59,282 nt of DNA from Saprospiraceae bacterium UBA6168 (GCA_002435785.1 DIUC01000091.1:1-59282); one strand, 5' to 3'; shown: positions 1 to 8,943, counted from the stretch's first letter. Notes: generated from the letters alone by a model not told the origin. Made by a program: numbers and translations.

Positions 1-2
1 GG

Positions 3-464
3 ACTTATTTCACAGTCTGCGTTACGGGCATCCGCTTCGAGGAGGTGGGCCTACCAAGCGCAAGCCCATGCGCTGTATGCGTCGGGTTCGCTGCCACGAC
101 TAGGTACGTTCGGGGTGCTATCACCTGGAACATCTGCTTGTCCGACCAGCCGAAAGGTTACCTGGACTTAAAGTTGTCCAAAAACAACAAGGTTTTTAAA
201 GTGCGCCTCTTGCGTGATTGCAGCAGCCCCGCCACCATCAAAGTGTTGAACTGCCCCACCGCTGGAAGTGACGACTTCGCCCTCAATACCATCAGCTTTA
301 GCCAAGGCAATAGTGACATTTTTATCACCGAAAAGGGGAGCAATGGCGTTGCCGTGCAGGTGCTGAGGGTGACCATTCCCTCCACCTACCAGATAGGAAT
401 TGAACTAAAATCGGGCTGGAGATTGGATTATGACCGGCAGTTTTGCAGCGGCGGTGGGAATTGA
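3..464 (+). CDS. Hypothetical protein, 5'-truncated by window edge
   Basis: The frame is open from base 3 without a stop, so the gene starts outside the window; the GTG at 45 is only an internal candidate. About 153 residues are visible. The C-terminal part alternates hydrophobic and polar residues (FVI, VAVQVLRVTI, YQIGIELKSGW) and carries scattered cysteines, as in a small secreted or beta-sandwich domain. I do not recognise a family. A gene-free stretch of 205 bases follows before the desaturase. Confidence 0.5.
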   Translation, partial: TYFTVCVTGIRFEEVGLPSASPCAVCVGFAATTRYVRGAITWNICLSDQPKGYLDLKLSKNNKVFKVRLLRDCSSPATIKVLNCPTAGSDDFALNTISFSQGNSDIFITEKGSNGVAVQVLRVTIPSTYQIGIELKSGWRLDYDRQFCSGGGN

Positions 465-540
465 GCACCCATCAAACTTTGCCTACAGGAACACCGCCCG
501 ATGGCCCATGTGATGACTTTTGTCATTTGCTCGATTTTGC

Positions 541-573
541 TTTGGAAAAATTATTTTTCTGCATATACCTTTG
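541..573 (+). promoter_or_regulatory. Candidate Bacteroidota promoter for the desaturase
   Basis: A -7 box TACCTTTG (566-573) fits TAnnTTTG. TTTG at 541-544 lies 21 nt upstream, slightly longer than the usual spacing of about 19. The start codon is about 97 nt downstream of the -7 box. Confidence 0.4.
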
Positions 574-669
574 CACAAGCACCTCTAAACATTTTTGAAT
601 GAGCCTTCTCGTTTTTGTTTTTGCACAAAAACGGGTATTCGTAGTTTTTACTCTAAAAAAAATGCCTTT

Positions 670-1611
670 ATGGAAACAAAGACGAGTGAGTATAGCATTG
701 ACTTCAAACACTGGTTTGAAACTTTAAATGATGAAACCAAAAAGCAAATCCATCAATTGCACAAACGGAATGTACGCTGGAATTGGGTATTGGCCCTGTT
801 TATCCTAATTTGGGTTTTGGCTGCTTTGGCTATCGTAAACTTTCCCTTTGTCCCTGTAAAGCTGCTTGGATACATGGTCATTGGATTATGCATTCACGGC
901 ATGGCAAACTTAATGCACGAATGCATTCACAACAACCTTTTTAATGGGCTAAAAAACAATTGGCTCTATGGTCTAATCACGGGTATGCCCGCCTTGTTTT
1001 CAATAACTGCGTATAAAGTAAACCATTTAATTCACCATAAATATACTGGAACAACAAAAGACCCAGACGAGCTTGGCAACCTGACCAAAAATAAGTTTTT
1101 AATAAAAGTTTTCTTTTACTTGTGGTTGATAGTTGGACTATTCATGTACTTGGTCCATGTCCCCATAAATGGTTTTCGATATGGCAACAAAAAGGAAAGA
1201 ATCTCCATCCTATTGGAATATGCTTTCATGGCAACCGTTTATGGCGCAATAATTATTGCTTCATTACATTTCGGAAAGTTTGACATCGTGCTCCACTGTT
1301 GGATAATACCAATGCCTTTCGCAGGTCTTCTGGGCAATGTACGGGGTTGGGCAGAGCACATGCTTACGGATAAGAGCCATCTTTTGCTGAACACTAGGAC
1401 AGTCACAAGCAATACGGTTTTCTCCTTTTTGTACATCAACCTCAACTACCATTTGGAGCATCACCTTTTCCCGAAAATACCATGGTACAACTTGCCAAAG
1501 TTGCATACGTTGCTCCTGCCGGAATACAATAAAGCTGGTGTCAGAGTGTATGGCTCCTATCTCCGGTTTATTTGGGATGCCTTTAAAGCTGGCCCATTGA
1601 AAAAAATATGA
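670..1611 (+). CDS. Membrane fatty-acid desaturase family protein
   Basis: A 313-residue integral membrane diiron enzyme expected to introduce a double bond into, or hydroxylate, an acyl chain or related lipid. Three histidine clusters are visible: H83xxxH87, H119xxHH123 and H261xxHH265. Hydrophobic segments lie near 38-58, 63-80, 145-165 and 185-225. The ATG at 670 is chosen because the upstream frame extension lacks good coding character and a -7 box lies about 100 nt upstream. It stands alone: the next gene starts 225 bases later. The substrate cannot be read from sequence; a carotenoid or sphingolipid-type hydroxylase of the same superfamily is possible. Confidence 0.85.
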   Translation: METKTSEYSIDFKHWFETLNDETKKQIHQLHKRNVRWNWVLALFILIWVLAALAIVNFPFVPVKLLGYMVIGLCIHGMANLMHECIHNNLFNGLKNNWLYGLITGMPALFSITAYKVNHLIHHKYTGTTKDPDELGNLTKNKFLIKVFFYLWLIVGLFMYLVHVPINGFRYGNKKERISILLEYAFMATVYGAIIIASLHFGKFDIVLHCWIIPMPFAGLLGNVRGWAEHMLTDKSHLLLNTRTVTSNTVFSFLYINLNYHLEHHLFPKIPWYNLPKLHTLLLPEYNKAGVRVYGSYLRFIWDAFKAGPLKKI

Positions 1612-1836
1612 TGGAGTAGCCTATTTAATCGGAGCACTCCCCTATTGAACTACTTGGTATAACCCTATTTTTTGCCAAACTAAATAACCGAATGCCAAGG
1701 CCCTGCATTACCATGACATAAATCACTTTTGAACGCTGTCAAATGCCTTTGTTTACCACTGTCAATGGCCCTAATTTAGCCTCACCAAAGCGCTCCCATA
1801 TTAGAGTGAGCGCATTATTAAACAAAAAAAAATGCC

Positions 1837-2148
1837 ATGATAAGCGTATCCATGTTTTATCCAAACACAACGGAAAGCATGTTTAACTTGGATTACTATG
1901 TCACGCAGCACGTGCCCATGATGGAAAGGATGCTGAAGCCGATGGGGATGGAGGAGGTGTTGGTTGACCAAGCGTTGGGCACACCGATGCCTTATGAGCG
2001 GCCCCCCTTTTCGGTCATAGCCCACTTGGTATTCAAAAACCATGAAATGATGGAGATGTGCATGGGGCAATGTGAGGCAGATTTGCTAAAAGACGTTCCA
2101 AACTTCACGAACGTAGCGCCAATCGTGCAAATCAGCAGGCGGTTGTAG
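1837..2148 (+). CDS. EthD family protein
   Basis: A 103-residue protein with the EthD/dimeric alpha-beta-barrel pattern: an N-terminal strand ISVSMFYPN, a central DYYVTQHVPMMERML helix with the conserved H of the YxxxHxP-like motif, and a C-terminal strand. Family members are small dimers; EthD itself is needed for ethyl tert-butyl ether degradation, but most homologues have no known role. An ATG at 1832 is in another frame, so 1837 is used. Upstream, GCGCTC and GAGCGC (about 1790-1813) could form a small hairpin. Confidence 0.75.
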   Translation: MISVSMFYPNTTESMFNLDYYVTQHVPMMERMLKPMGMEEVLVDQALGTPMPYERPPFSVIAHLVFKNHEMMEMCMGQCEADLLKDVPNFTNVAPIVQISRRL

Positions 2149-2311
2149 CGCCATCACGAGTGCAGGGAACTGATTTGCCAAACACCTTTTGGGTGAGGTG
2201 GCGGCATTGAACTGGTGTTCGGGAGAGCGATTGCCCCGCACCAAGGGGCGTTCATTTTGGAAGCCCACGATTACTGCACTCGATTCACTATTCCAGCGCC
2301 TTTTTGTTTCC

Positions 2312-2319
2312 TAAATTTG
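2312..2319 (+). promoter_or_regulatory. Candidate -7 box for the methyltransferase gene
   Basis: TAAATTTG matches TAnnTTTG and lies 43 nt before the ATG at 2362. No TTG lies at the proper upstream distance, so only half of the promoter is supported. Confidence 0.3.
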
Positions 2320-2361
2320 CCTGAATTTGGACGCAATGCTCGCTCAGGCAAACAAACATAC

Positions 2362-3192
2362 ATGACTTTTCTCGACAAGAACTTCCCCCTCGAAAACCCA
2401 GACACGGTGCTGTTATTCGAGGAGCTTTCCCTTTGGTCCGCTTATTTTGGCAAACTGCTGCTCGACCACGTCCCGCTGCGAAAAGGGATGTCGGTGCTCG
2501 ACGTGGGCTGCGGTGCGGGCTTCCCGCTTTTTGAGCTGGCGCAACGGCTCGATGCGACTGCCCGACTCACCGGCATTGACACTTGGGAGGCAGCCATCGC
2601 ACGGGCCAATTGGAAAAAAGAACGCCTCCTGCTACTGCCCAGCGTCGAAGTCCTCCTCGGCGATGCTGCAAAAATGCCCTTCCCTGACAAATCCTTCGAC
2701 TTGATTACCTGGAACCTCGGCATCAATAATTTCGATGATCCCGCAGCGGCAGTTCGGGAATGCCACCGGGTGCTCAAGCGGGACGGACGGCTTTGCCTGA
2801 CCACCAACTTGGAGGGCCATTTCCTGGAATTCTATTCTGTCTTCGAGGCCACCTTACGGGAATTGGGCTTGGACGAGCTACTGCCCAAACTAAAAGCGCA
2901 AGCGCAGCACCGTGGAACCGATGAAACCGTGCGGGACCTCATGGAAGATGCCCGTTTCTCAGTGCTGAAAATTGTACGAGACAAATTCCAGTTGCGCTTT
3001 GTTAACGGAACGGCCCTGTTCCATCATTTGCTCACCATCATCGGTTTCTTGCCGGGCTGGCGCAACGTGGTGCCTGCCGAGGCGGAGGCGCAGGTCTTTG
3101 CCCATCTTGAAAAGAAGCTGAACGAACAGGCCGACTGGGACGGCGAACTCAAAATGACCGTGCCGATGCTTTATGTGGAGGCGGTGAAGTAG
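2362..3192 (+). CDS. Class I SAM-dependent methyltransferase
   Basis: A 276-residue protein with a Methyltransf_11-type Rossmann core. Motif I VLDVGCGAG is at residues 45-53, the acidic strand-2 residue is in the TGIDTW region (about 73), motif II/III is seen as DLITWNLGINNF, and the post-III ECHRVLKRDGRL motif follows. ATG 2362 is chosen over the longer frame start because it sits just before the core and behind a -7 box. The C-terminal ~90 residues look like a substrate cap. The substrate is unknown; such proteins methylate quinones, small molecules or lipids. It converges with rsmD, with 76 bases between. Confidence 0.8.
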   Translation: MTFLDKNFPLENPDTVLLFEELSLWSAYFGKLLLDHVPLRKGMSVLDVGCGAGFPLFELAQRLDATARLTGIDTWEAAIARANWKKERLLLLPSVEVLLGDAAKMPFPDKSFDLITWNLGINNFDDPAAAVRECHRVLKRDGRLCLTTNLEGHFLEFYSVFEATLRELGLDELLPKLKAQAQHRGTDETVRDLMEDARFSVLKIVRDKFQLRFVNGTALFHHLLTIIGFLPGWRNVVPAEAEAQVFAHLEKKLNEQADWDGELKMTVPMLYVEAVK

Positions 3193-3268
3193 TACCGGTG
3201 AGAGGATTTTGGATATTGCTTTCGTTGGGCTGGCTTGGGAAACTTGGCAAAGGGTTAACACAGTTTTA

Positions 3269-3826
3269 TCAGGAGACCTCCTCCTCCGGCATTTCAAAAA
3301 AACTAAAGATAGTTCCGCCGTAGTTCCGCTGCTGCACGTACCGTGGGTGCATCTCGAACTGGTGTAGGTAGTTGTGTTCCAGCACGAACCATCCTCCGGG
3401 CGCCAGCATGTTTTTTTCAAAAATGAGGTTGGGCAACGTGTCAATGGTGGGCATCTGGAAGGGAGGATCGGCGAGGATGAAGTCGTACTGTACCACTGAG
3501 CGCTCGATGAACTTGAACACGTCGGCGTTCACGATTTTTATAAACTGCTGGATATCAAGCGTTTTGGCCGTTTTCTCCACGAACTTTGCGCAGCCGGGAA
3601 ACTTGTCAACGTAGGTGACGTCCTCGCAACCACGAGAGATGAACTCGTAGCTATGACTACCACTGCCGCCGAAGAGATCCAGCACTTTCAGTTCCTCAAA
3701 GTTCAAGGCATGTTGGAGGATGTTGAAGAGGCCCTCCTTGGCCACGTCGGTGGTGGGCCGGGTGGGCCATTTGTCGGCTGGCGGGTTGAATCGCCTGCCC
3801 TTGAATTTGCCAGAAATGATGCGCAT
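3269..3826 (-). CDS. rsmD: 16S rRNA (guanine(966)-N2)-methyltransferase RsmD
   Basis: A 185-residue enzyme that methylates G966 of 16S rRNA during small-subunit assembly. It opens with the family signature MRIISGKFKGRRF. It then shows RPTTDVAKEGLFNIL, motif I VLDLFGGSGS and the catalytic DPPF motif of N2-guanine methyltransferases. Length is normal. It sits downstream of the DUF3822 gene on the same strand with a 47-base gap, an arrangement common in Bacteroidota. Confidence 0.93.
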   Translation of the reverse strand: MRIISGKFKGRRFNPPADKWPTRPTTDVAKEGLFNILQHALNFEELKVLDLFGGSGSHSYEFISRGCEDVTYVDKFPGCAKFVEKTAKTLDIQQFIKIVNADVFKFIERSVVQYDFILADPPFQMPTIDTLPNLIFEKNMLAPGGWFVLEHNYLHQFEMHPRYVQQRNYGGTIFSFFEMPEEEVS

Positions 3827-3873
3827 TGGGAAGGGTTTGAGCGTTGGAGGGATTTATGGTTTGAGGGGGCGGC

Positions 3874-4725
3874 TTATTTGCAAAGTGCCAGCGAGTAGAG
3901 GTCGAAGAAGATGTGCGCTGGCACATCGCCGAACTTCCGTCCAAAGTTCAGGAAGTTGGGAAACGGCACGAATTTCAAATCGCCGATGTAGCGGTAGAGC
4001 GTCTTGAAAATCTCGGAATTGGCCATTAGTTGGCCAGAAAGATTCAATGGGTGCTTGGCGGGGTCGAGGTTGTGCTGGTTGTAAGTCAGCAGGATGTAGT
4101 AGAGGATGTCCCCTGCCGTTTGGAACTTAAAGCTGTTCGAGAACAACAGGTTCTTCTTTTCAAACAGCGAGATATACACGTTCTTTTGGGTGAAATGAGC
4201 GTACAGGTTGTGCGTTTGCGCTTCGTTGAGCGTTTTGCGGCAGCCCAAGAGGTAGGGCGTTGTATTGTTGTAGAACTTGGCGGTGGGAAACTGCTTTTTT
4301 AGCACGGCCATCAGGGCGGGGTCGGTCGGGTAAAGGAGTTGCAGGGCAAGTTCCTCCACCTCGTCATTCTGGATGGAATCGGCTCGGCCCTGGCTCATCA
4401 ATTCGGAGAAGTAGGTGGTTTTCTCGTACTCGTTGTAAAGCCGGGCTGGCACGAGCACGGGCTGTATGTCTGGCATGGTGATTTTCACCCGCCGGAACAG
4501 GTAGCTCAAAAGGTCTTCCCTTGCAAAAATCTTTTTTAATTCTTCAGTAAGGCTGAATCCTTCAGCGCTTGGCGTTTGCGCATAAGGTATCGCCCGCAAC
4601 AACAGGACGTTGTTGTTGGCATCAAAAGCAAAATAAACCAAACTGTCCACCCCAATTAGGATGGACAGTTGGTAAGCAGTTGATAATTTCTTGTTGAAAT
4701 CAGATTCGAGGATGTCGTAGCTCAC
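3874..4725 (-). CDS. DUF3822 family protein
   Basis: A 283-residue protein with the DUF3822 pattern: an N-terminal YQLSILIGVDSLVYF segment followed by an ASKHA-like alternation of strands and helices, ending DLYSLALCK. The family is restricted to Bacteroidota and nearly always sits next to rsmD; its fold recalls the actin-like/pilus-assembly ATPase (PilM-like) group, but no biochemical role is established. Its start overlaps the stop of the upstream membrane-anchored gene by 4 bases (ATGA), so the two are probably translationally coupled. Confidence 0.8.
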   Translation of the reverse strand: MSYDILESDFNKKLSTAYQLSILIGVDSLVYFAFDANNNVLLLRAIPYAQTPSAEGFSLTEELKKIFAREDLLSYLFRRVKITMPDIQPVLVPARLYNEYEKTTYFSELMSQGRADSIQNDEVEELALQLLYPTDPALMAVLKKQFPTAKFYNNTTPYLLGCRKTLNEAQTHNLYAHFTQKNVYISLFEKKNLLFSNSFKFQTAGDILYYILLTYNQHNLDPAKHPLNLSGQLMANSEIFKTLYRYIGDLKFVPFPNFLNFGRKFGDVPAHIFFDLYSLALCK

Positions 4726-5306
4726 TCCCAGCTTCCGGTTAACAGGGGTTTGCCAAGGTCGCCAAACTTGATTTTCCTTTTCGGGTCGTACTTTTCATCG
4801 TACTTTTTAAATCTGGCATCCTTGAAATCGCCCATAAATTTTTCGTAGGTCGTGCCAACCTGCACCACATCCACCAATGCCGATTGGTAGGTAACGGTAT
4901 CTGCTTCTATGTCGAACTTGGCACCCTCGCCATAGGGAACAATCGCAAGGTCTTCCAGCTCGATACCCATGGACCGGATAGAATCTATGGCCGGCATATA
5001 GGTGGTGTCATAGCGGACTTCCTTTTGGGTTACATCATCTACGTCACCATAGACCTGAATGCGCATGAACCGCCCATTTTTAAGGGTTTCGGTAAGGACA
5101 TCGAAGGAAGGTGCAAACTTGCCAGTAACGCCCCGGTAAGCTTCTTGGGCTTTGCGGATCTTTACCAGCTTGTCTATCACGGCCTTCTCACGCACCGTCT
5201 TTGTTTGCTGAAAAGCAATTGGTTCCTGAATTTGCTTGTAGAGTATGAACCCCAAGACAAGGATGAGCAGAAACATCAGCACATTGAAAATCGTTCTCTT
5301 TTTCAT
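4722..5306 (-). CDS. Membrane-anchored protein of unknown function, coupled to DUF3822 gene
   Basis: A 194-residue protein. MKKR is followed by one hydrophobic segment (residues 8-22), then a charged helix (about 30-60: AVIDKLVKIRKAQEAY) and a mixed C-terminal domain. The geometry, a short cytoplasmic N-terminus, one TM and then an amphipathic helix with an AYxxxTGKFA motif, resembles pseudopilin or secretion-associated minor subunits. This is inference and no prepilin peptidase site is evident. It overlaps the DUF3822 gene by 4 bases; with the PilM-like character suspected for that family, the pair may form one membrane-associated complex. Confidence 0.6.
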   Translation of the reverse strand: MKKRTIFNVLMFLLILVLGFILYKQIQEPIAFQQTKTVREKAVIDKLVKIRKAQEAYRGVTGKFAPSFDVLTETLKNGRFMRIQVYGDVDDVTQKEVRYDTTYMPAIDSIRSMGIELEDLAIVPYGEGAKFDIEADTVTYQSALVDVVQVGTTYEKFMGDFKDARFKKYDEKYDPKRKIKFGDLGKPLLTGSWE

Positions 5307-5544
5307 TCCCGTTTGTTTTGATGCAATGTTAGAAGTTTTTTTTAGTTGTTCGACCTTTCAGGTCGCAATTTTAAGGAATCATCCGGTTTTGAATGGCAGT
5401 AAGTTTGATTTTTGAAAAAACAACCAAACACCACCCGCAAAAACGCAAGATGTCCAAACATCCGTAGATGCAATCCTAAGCGGTCACGGCGCGTGGCCCA
5501 GGTTCTTTTCTCAAAATAATTGCAAGGCCAACGTTTGCCCTTCC

Positions 5545-5928
5545 TTATCCAATCTTGCACTCTCCAGTGTATTTGGCGCCTTCATCCACTATCATGTTCT
5601 TAGCAGTGATCAAGCCCCTGATGACGGCGGTGCTTTTCAAGTGCAACGAACCTTCCGCTATCAGCTCGCCCTCCACCGTGCCCATGATGATGGCATCTTT
5701 GGTGCGGACGTTGCCGTCAATGCGGCCCGTTTCGCCCATCACCAATCGCTGGGAGCATTTTACTTCGCCTTTTATTTGGCCATCCAAGCGCACGTTTTCG
5801 GTGGCCGAAAACTTGCCTTCAATGGTAGTGCCAGCGGCTACCACGCAGGTGTCTTGGGAATCTTTGGCGGCGTTTGCGACCACCGTCAGGTTCTTCTCGT
5901 TCGATGGTTTTGATTTTGTACCGAGCAT
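5545..5928 (-). CDS. Bactofilin family polymer-forming protein
   Basis: A 127-residue protein made mostly of a right-handed beta-helix core (about 30-125). It reads as successive short strand repeats: TTIEGKF, VRLDGQIKGEV, RIDGNVRT, AIIMGTVEGEL, AVIRGLITA, MIVDEG. Bactofilins self-assemble without nucleotide into filaments attached to the membrane and help organise cell shape or envelope machinery. A 240-base divergent promoter region separates it from tsaD. Downstream, 5307-5544 holds no convincing gene. Confidence 0.88.
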   Translation of the reverse strand: MLGTKSKPSNEKNLTVVANAAKDSQDTCVVAAGTTIEGKFSATENVRLDGQIKGEVKCSQRLVMGETGRIDGNVRTKDAIIMGTVEGELIAEGSLHLKSTAVIRGLITAKNMIVDEGAKYTGECKIG

Positions 5929-6066
5929 TCTTGTGTCGTTTTGGAAAATGTTATTGAATGGTGCGACGTAGCATTAATTTGTCAAAAAAGAAATTAAACT
6001 ACTGATTACCAGTTATTTAAGTTTGAATTTTTCACAAAAAAAAATACTGCTGTCTGAATCTCTTTT

Positions 6067-6095
6067 TTGTTCCTTTGCGTGGTTGGGTACTTTTG
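6067..6095 (+). promoter_or_regulatory. Candidate promoter for tsaD
   Basis: TTG (6067-6069), 18 nt spacer, then TACTTTTG (6088-6095) fits the Bacteroidota TTG-N19-TAnnTTTG pattern, 75 nt before the GTG start. Confidence 0.5.
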
Positions 6096-6169
6096 TAGCA
6101 AGATGCGCTTGCCCCTGTGGTAGTCTTCTGGGCATAAAAGTAGAATAAACAAATAAAAAATCTGAAACG

Positions 6170-7171
6170 GTGAGCATAATTATTTTAGCCATCGAGTCCT
6201 CTTGCGACGATACAGCCGCCGCCGTGCTGTGTGACGGCAACATCCTGAGCAATGTGGTGGCCAGCCAAGAAGTCCACCGCAAGTATGGTGGCGTAGTGCC
6301 GGAGGTAGCCTCCCGTGCCCACCAAGAAAACATTGTCCCGGTGGTGGATTTGGCGCTGCGCAATGCGGGGGTCAACCGTGGGGAATTGACTGCGGTGGCA
6401 TTCACCAAAGGCCCTGGCCTTATCGGTTCGCTACTCGTGGGGGCTTCCTTCGCCAAAGCAATGGCACTCAGCCTCGGCATCCCCCTGCTGGAGGTTCACC
6501 ACATGCAGGCGCACGTTCTTGCGCATTTCGCCGAAGACCCCAAGCCAGCGCTTCCCTTTATTTGCCTGACGGTTTCCGGTGGCCACACACAGTTAATATT
6601 GGTGAAAAACCACCTCGACATGCAAGTGCTCGGCCAAACCCTCGACGATGCGGCAGGCGAGGCTTTTGACAAAACGGGAAAGATGCTCGGCCTGGACTAC
6701 CCCGCCGGGCCGGTCATTGACAAGCTGGCCCAAACTGGAAAGCCCGTTTTTCAGTTTCCTGAACCGCAGGTGCCTGGCCTCAATTTTAGCTTCAGTGGCC
6801 TGAAGACTTCTATACTTTATTTTATTAGGGAAAAAACAAAGGAGAACCCAGCGTTCGTCAGCGAAAACCTGCCCGACATCTGCGCTTCCGTCCAAGACCG
6901 AATCGTGCGTATATTGCTTAAAAAGCTGCGGCTTGCTGCCGAGCAAACGGGCATTCGGGAAATCGCTATCGCCGGTGGCGTGTCCGCCAACTCCAGCCTG
7001 CGTGATGGCCTCGAATCATTGGGGAAAACAGCGGGCTGGAACACCTACATACCCAGCTTTGAATTTTGCACGGACAATGCCGCCATGATTGCCGTCACTG
7101 GATACTACAAATACTTACAAGGGGATTTTGCGGGGCAAGATGCTGCGCCCGTAGCGAGGATGGCGTTTTGA
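6170..7171 (+). CDS. tsaD: tRNA N6-adenosine threonylcarbamoyltransferase TsaD
   Basis: A 333-residue ASKHA-fold enzyme that transfers the threonylcarbamoyl group from TC-AMP to A37 of ANN-decoding tRNAs, acting with TsaB and TsaE. The N-terminus has AIESSCDDTAAAV. The metal-binding HMQAH motif gives H111 and H115. TVSGGHTQLI and the GEAFDKTGKMLGL segment follow, with AGGVSANSSLR and a final metal-binding D in the CTDNAAM motif. The start is GTG at 6170, because SIIILAIESS follows immediately as in homologues. The stop lies within the arm of a downstream hairpin. Confidence 0.97.
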   Translation: MSIIILAIESSCDDTAAAVLCDGNILSNVVASQEVHRKYGGVVPEVASRAHQENIVPVVDLALRNAGVNRGELTAVAFTKGPGLIGSLLVGASFAKAMALSLGIPLLEVHHMQAHVLAHFAEDPKPALPFICLTVSGGHTQLILVKNHLDMQVLGQTLDDAAGEAFDKTGKMLGLDYPAGPVIDKLAQTGKPVFQFPEPQVPGLNFSFSGLKTSILYFIREKTKENPAFVSENLPDICASVQDRIVRILLKKLRLAAEQTGIREIAIAGGVSANSSLRDGLESLGKTAGWNTYIPSFEFCTDNAAMIAVTGYYKYLQGDFAGQDAAPVARMAF

Positions 7172-7236
7172 GCGATTGAGTCTTGGGGCGATTCTTTTCC
7201 ACCACCCAAATAACCCAATCGCCCAATCGCTCAAAA
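7166..7236 (+). terminator. Hairpin between convergent genes (iterated-word type)
   Basis: TTTTGAGCGATTG (7166-7178) pairs perfectly with CAATCGCTCAAAA (7224-7236); inside, GGGCGATT and AATCGCCC pair again. The arms are built from repeats of the word CGATTG. The 5' arm includes the tsaD stop codon, and an A-run follows the 3' arm. It is placed as a bidirectional terminator between tsaD and the DUF697 gene. Confidence 0.6.
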
Positions 7237-7238
7237 AA

Positions 7239-7949
7239 TTATTGCATAATGCGCTTCTTCATGCTGTCGAACTCTTCATCCGTGATGATGCCTGCGGCCT
7301 TCAACTCGCCAAGCTCTTTCAGGCGGGTGATGATGTCAGCATCTGCCGAGGATTTTGAAGCAGCGGGGTCTGGCACGAACTCGTCGGCAACTTCAGAGGC
7401 ATTCGCTGCCTCCGCTTTGCGCTTCGCTTCCTGCTGTTTGCGAAGCTCTTCCGCCACGTTTTTCCCCTTTTCAAACTGTTCCTTGTAGCGCTTTTTCAGG
7501 CGTGCCGCATCTAAGTCGAGGATGGTCCCGCCCGTTTCGAAGTGCGCTTTGAACACCTGACCAAGTGCGTAGGTGGAAGCACCCGCCATCACGGAATTGG
7601 CCACACTGCCGACCACCGTACCTATCACGGGAATCAACTTGGCGAGGCTTGCCGCTCCAATCCTTCCCAAGGTGCTTGCCGTCAGCGAACTGACGATAGC
7701 CTTGCCTTGGGTTTCGCTGAAGTTCATGTCATACACCTTGCATAGTTGGCGAATCATGTCCAACTGGGAAGCGCTGACGGCCAGCACATCGGCCACTGGC
7801 AGCGGGATGGCACCAGCGCCCATGCTGAACAGGATATGATTGCGCACAATGGTGTCGGCGTGTTTTCCACGCTCCTGCTTTAAGTCTTTGAACTCGTTCA
7901 TAACTTTTGATTTTAGCCCTTCGGCTGCTGATTTGATGATGTCTTCCAT
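7239..7949 (-). CDS. DUF697 domain protein with C-terminal SHOCT domain
   Basis: A 236-residue protein. After a short charged N-terminus, residues about 35-145 form a DUF697-like hydrophobic region (HILFSMGAGAIPLPVADVLAV; then LGRIGAASLAKLIPVIGTVVG) with two or three membrane-associated helices. A charged linker follows. The last ~30 residues are a SHOCT motif (ITRLKELGELKAAGIITDEEF), a short oligomerisation module found at protein ends. ATG 7949 is preferred to the 19-residue longer start. DUF697 proteins are often partners of dynamin-like or Era-like GTPases, but no GTPase gene lies beside it here. Confidence 0.75.
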   Translation of the reverse strand: MEDIIKSAAEGLKSKVMNEFKDLKQERGKHADTIVRNHILFSMGAGAIPLPVADVLAVSASQLDMIRQLCKVYDMNFSETQGKAIVSSLTASTLGRIGAASLAKLIPVIGTVVGSVANSVMAGASTYALGQVFKAHFETGGTILDLDAARLKKRYKEQFEKGKNVAEELRKQQEAKRKAEAANASEVADEFVPDPAASKSSADADIITRLKELGELKAAGIITDEEFDSMKKRIMQ

Positions 7950-8061
7950 TTTAAAAAAATTGAATTTCGTAAAAAGTCCCCAAGTGTAAACCCACAATTT
8001 CACCAATGTTCATTTTCTTCGACAGGACGGGGCGATTTACCGACTGCTGAAAAATGGCGCT

Positions 8062-8943
8062 TCATTGACTGGATTGTACATCGCTTGGCGCCTTTGGTCG
8101 TTCTTTTTTTCGCTCCGCAATGAGGACAACCCGCTCCTCCTCCAGTACCGGAGCAAAGCGCTCCATGGCCAGGGTAGCTGCCACTGCCCCAATCATAGTG
8201 GCAGCAAAGGCACCAATTAGTGGCACGTGCATCAGCGCATGCGCAACCATCCCAGTCGCTATTGCCACCCCCACAGCCGCCTTCCGGGTGCGTTTTTCGC
8301 TTTGCGAAACCTTTAATCCAAAACATTCGTGGTAGTTGTCAACCATTGTGAAGCCCAAGAAATAGGACTGGATGAGGAATCCCGTGGGCTCCTTCAACCA
8401 TTCGAAGCCAAGCATCCCGAGCGCAAGGTTGACCACCAAAAAGCGGGCAATGGTTTCGAGTACCCATGCAAGGATGGTAGAGTTTACAATGCGGAATTGG
8501 GCACCGATGAATGCCTTTGTGGACAACTCCGGCTTGCGCCCAATTAGGGTTTCAAGGGTTCGCTGGATGGTGTAAAAAACGACCAGCGCCAGCACAATCA
8601 TGATGAGGTACTTGCGGCTTCCTTGCGCTATCCAAGCCAGTTTTTCAAAAGAAATAGTGCTTGCTATGCCCGCCGAAAAAGATAGCTGGCTTACTTGTAT
8701 CTCCTTTATGGTGTGAAAAAGCCCCTGAAAGAACTGGAAACTGAGCAGCGCCCCCGAAATGGCCATCACCCAAAGCACCCAGCCGAGACGGTCCATGCCA
8801 CGCCACGGCTTGTGGTCCCGGATGAACTCGACCGCTTTTTTGTGCAAGAGGAGGGTGAAAACAAACTGGTGAAGGGTGGTTATGCCTCTATCAAAGTACC
8901 CGGGCTGGTCGGAAGTGGTAGGAGGTTGCGACATTGTTGCCAT
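8062..8943 (-). CDS. Multi-pass membrane protein, possibly EI24/CysZ-like
   Basis: A 293-residue protein with about six hydrophobic segments (near 55-75, 110-130, 150-185 and 225-260). A long motif GFTMVDNYHECFGL precedes the last hydrophobic pair. A conserved central D/N-Y motif followed by a basic stretch (SEKRTRKAA) and a Gly/Ala-rich helix pair recalls the EI24/CysZ family of membrane proteins; I hold this assignment loosely. The C-terminus is charged (EEERVVLIAERKKER) and probably cytoplasmic. It lies 112 bases upstream of the DUF697 gene on the same strand, so the two may be co-transcribed. Confidence 0.55.
   Translation of the reverse strand: MATMSQPPTTSDQPGYFDRGITTLHQFVFTLLLHKKAVEFIRDHKPWRGMDRLGWVLWVMAISGALLSFQFFQGLFHTIKEIQVSQLSFSAGIASTISFEKLAWIAQGSRKYLIMIVLALVVFYTIQRTLETLIGRKPELSTKAFIGAQFRIVNSTILAWVLETIARFLVVNLALGMLGFEWLKEPTGFLIQSYFLGFTMVDNYHECFGLKVSQSEKRTRKAAVGVAIATGMVAHALMHVPLIGAFAATMIGAVAATLAMERFAPVLEEERVVLIAERKKERPKAPSDVQSSQ

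Noticed and set aside
4722..5306. Call as a type IV pseudopilin
   Set aside because: No prepilin peptidase cleavage motif (G followed by F/M and a glutamate at position 5) was visible before the TM, so the resemblance is only in geometry.
5342..5560. 72-codon minus-strand frame next to bactofilin
   Set aside because: It overlaps the end of the bactofilin gene, has unusual composition (many R, W, C) and no family match.
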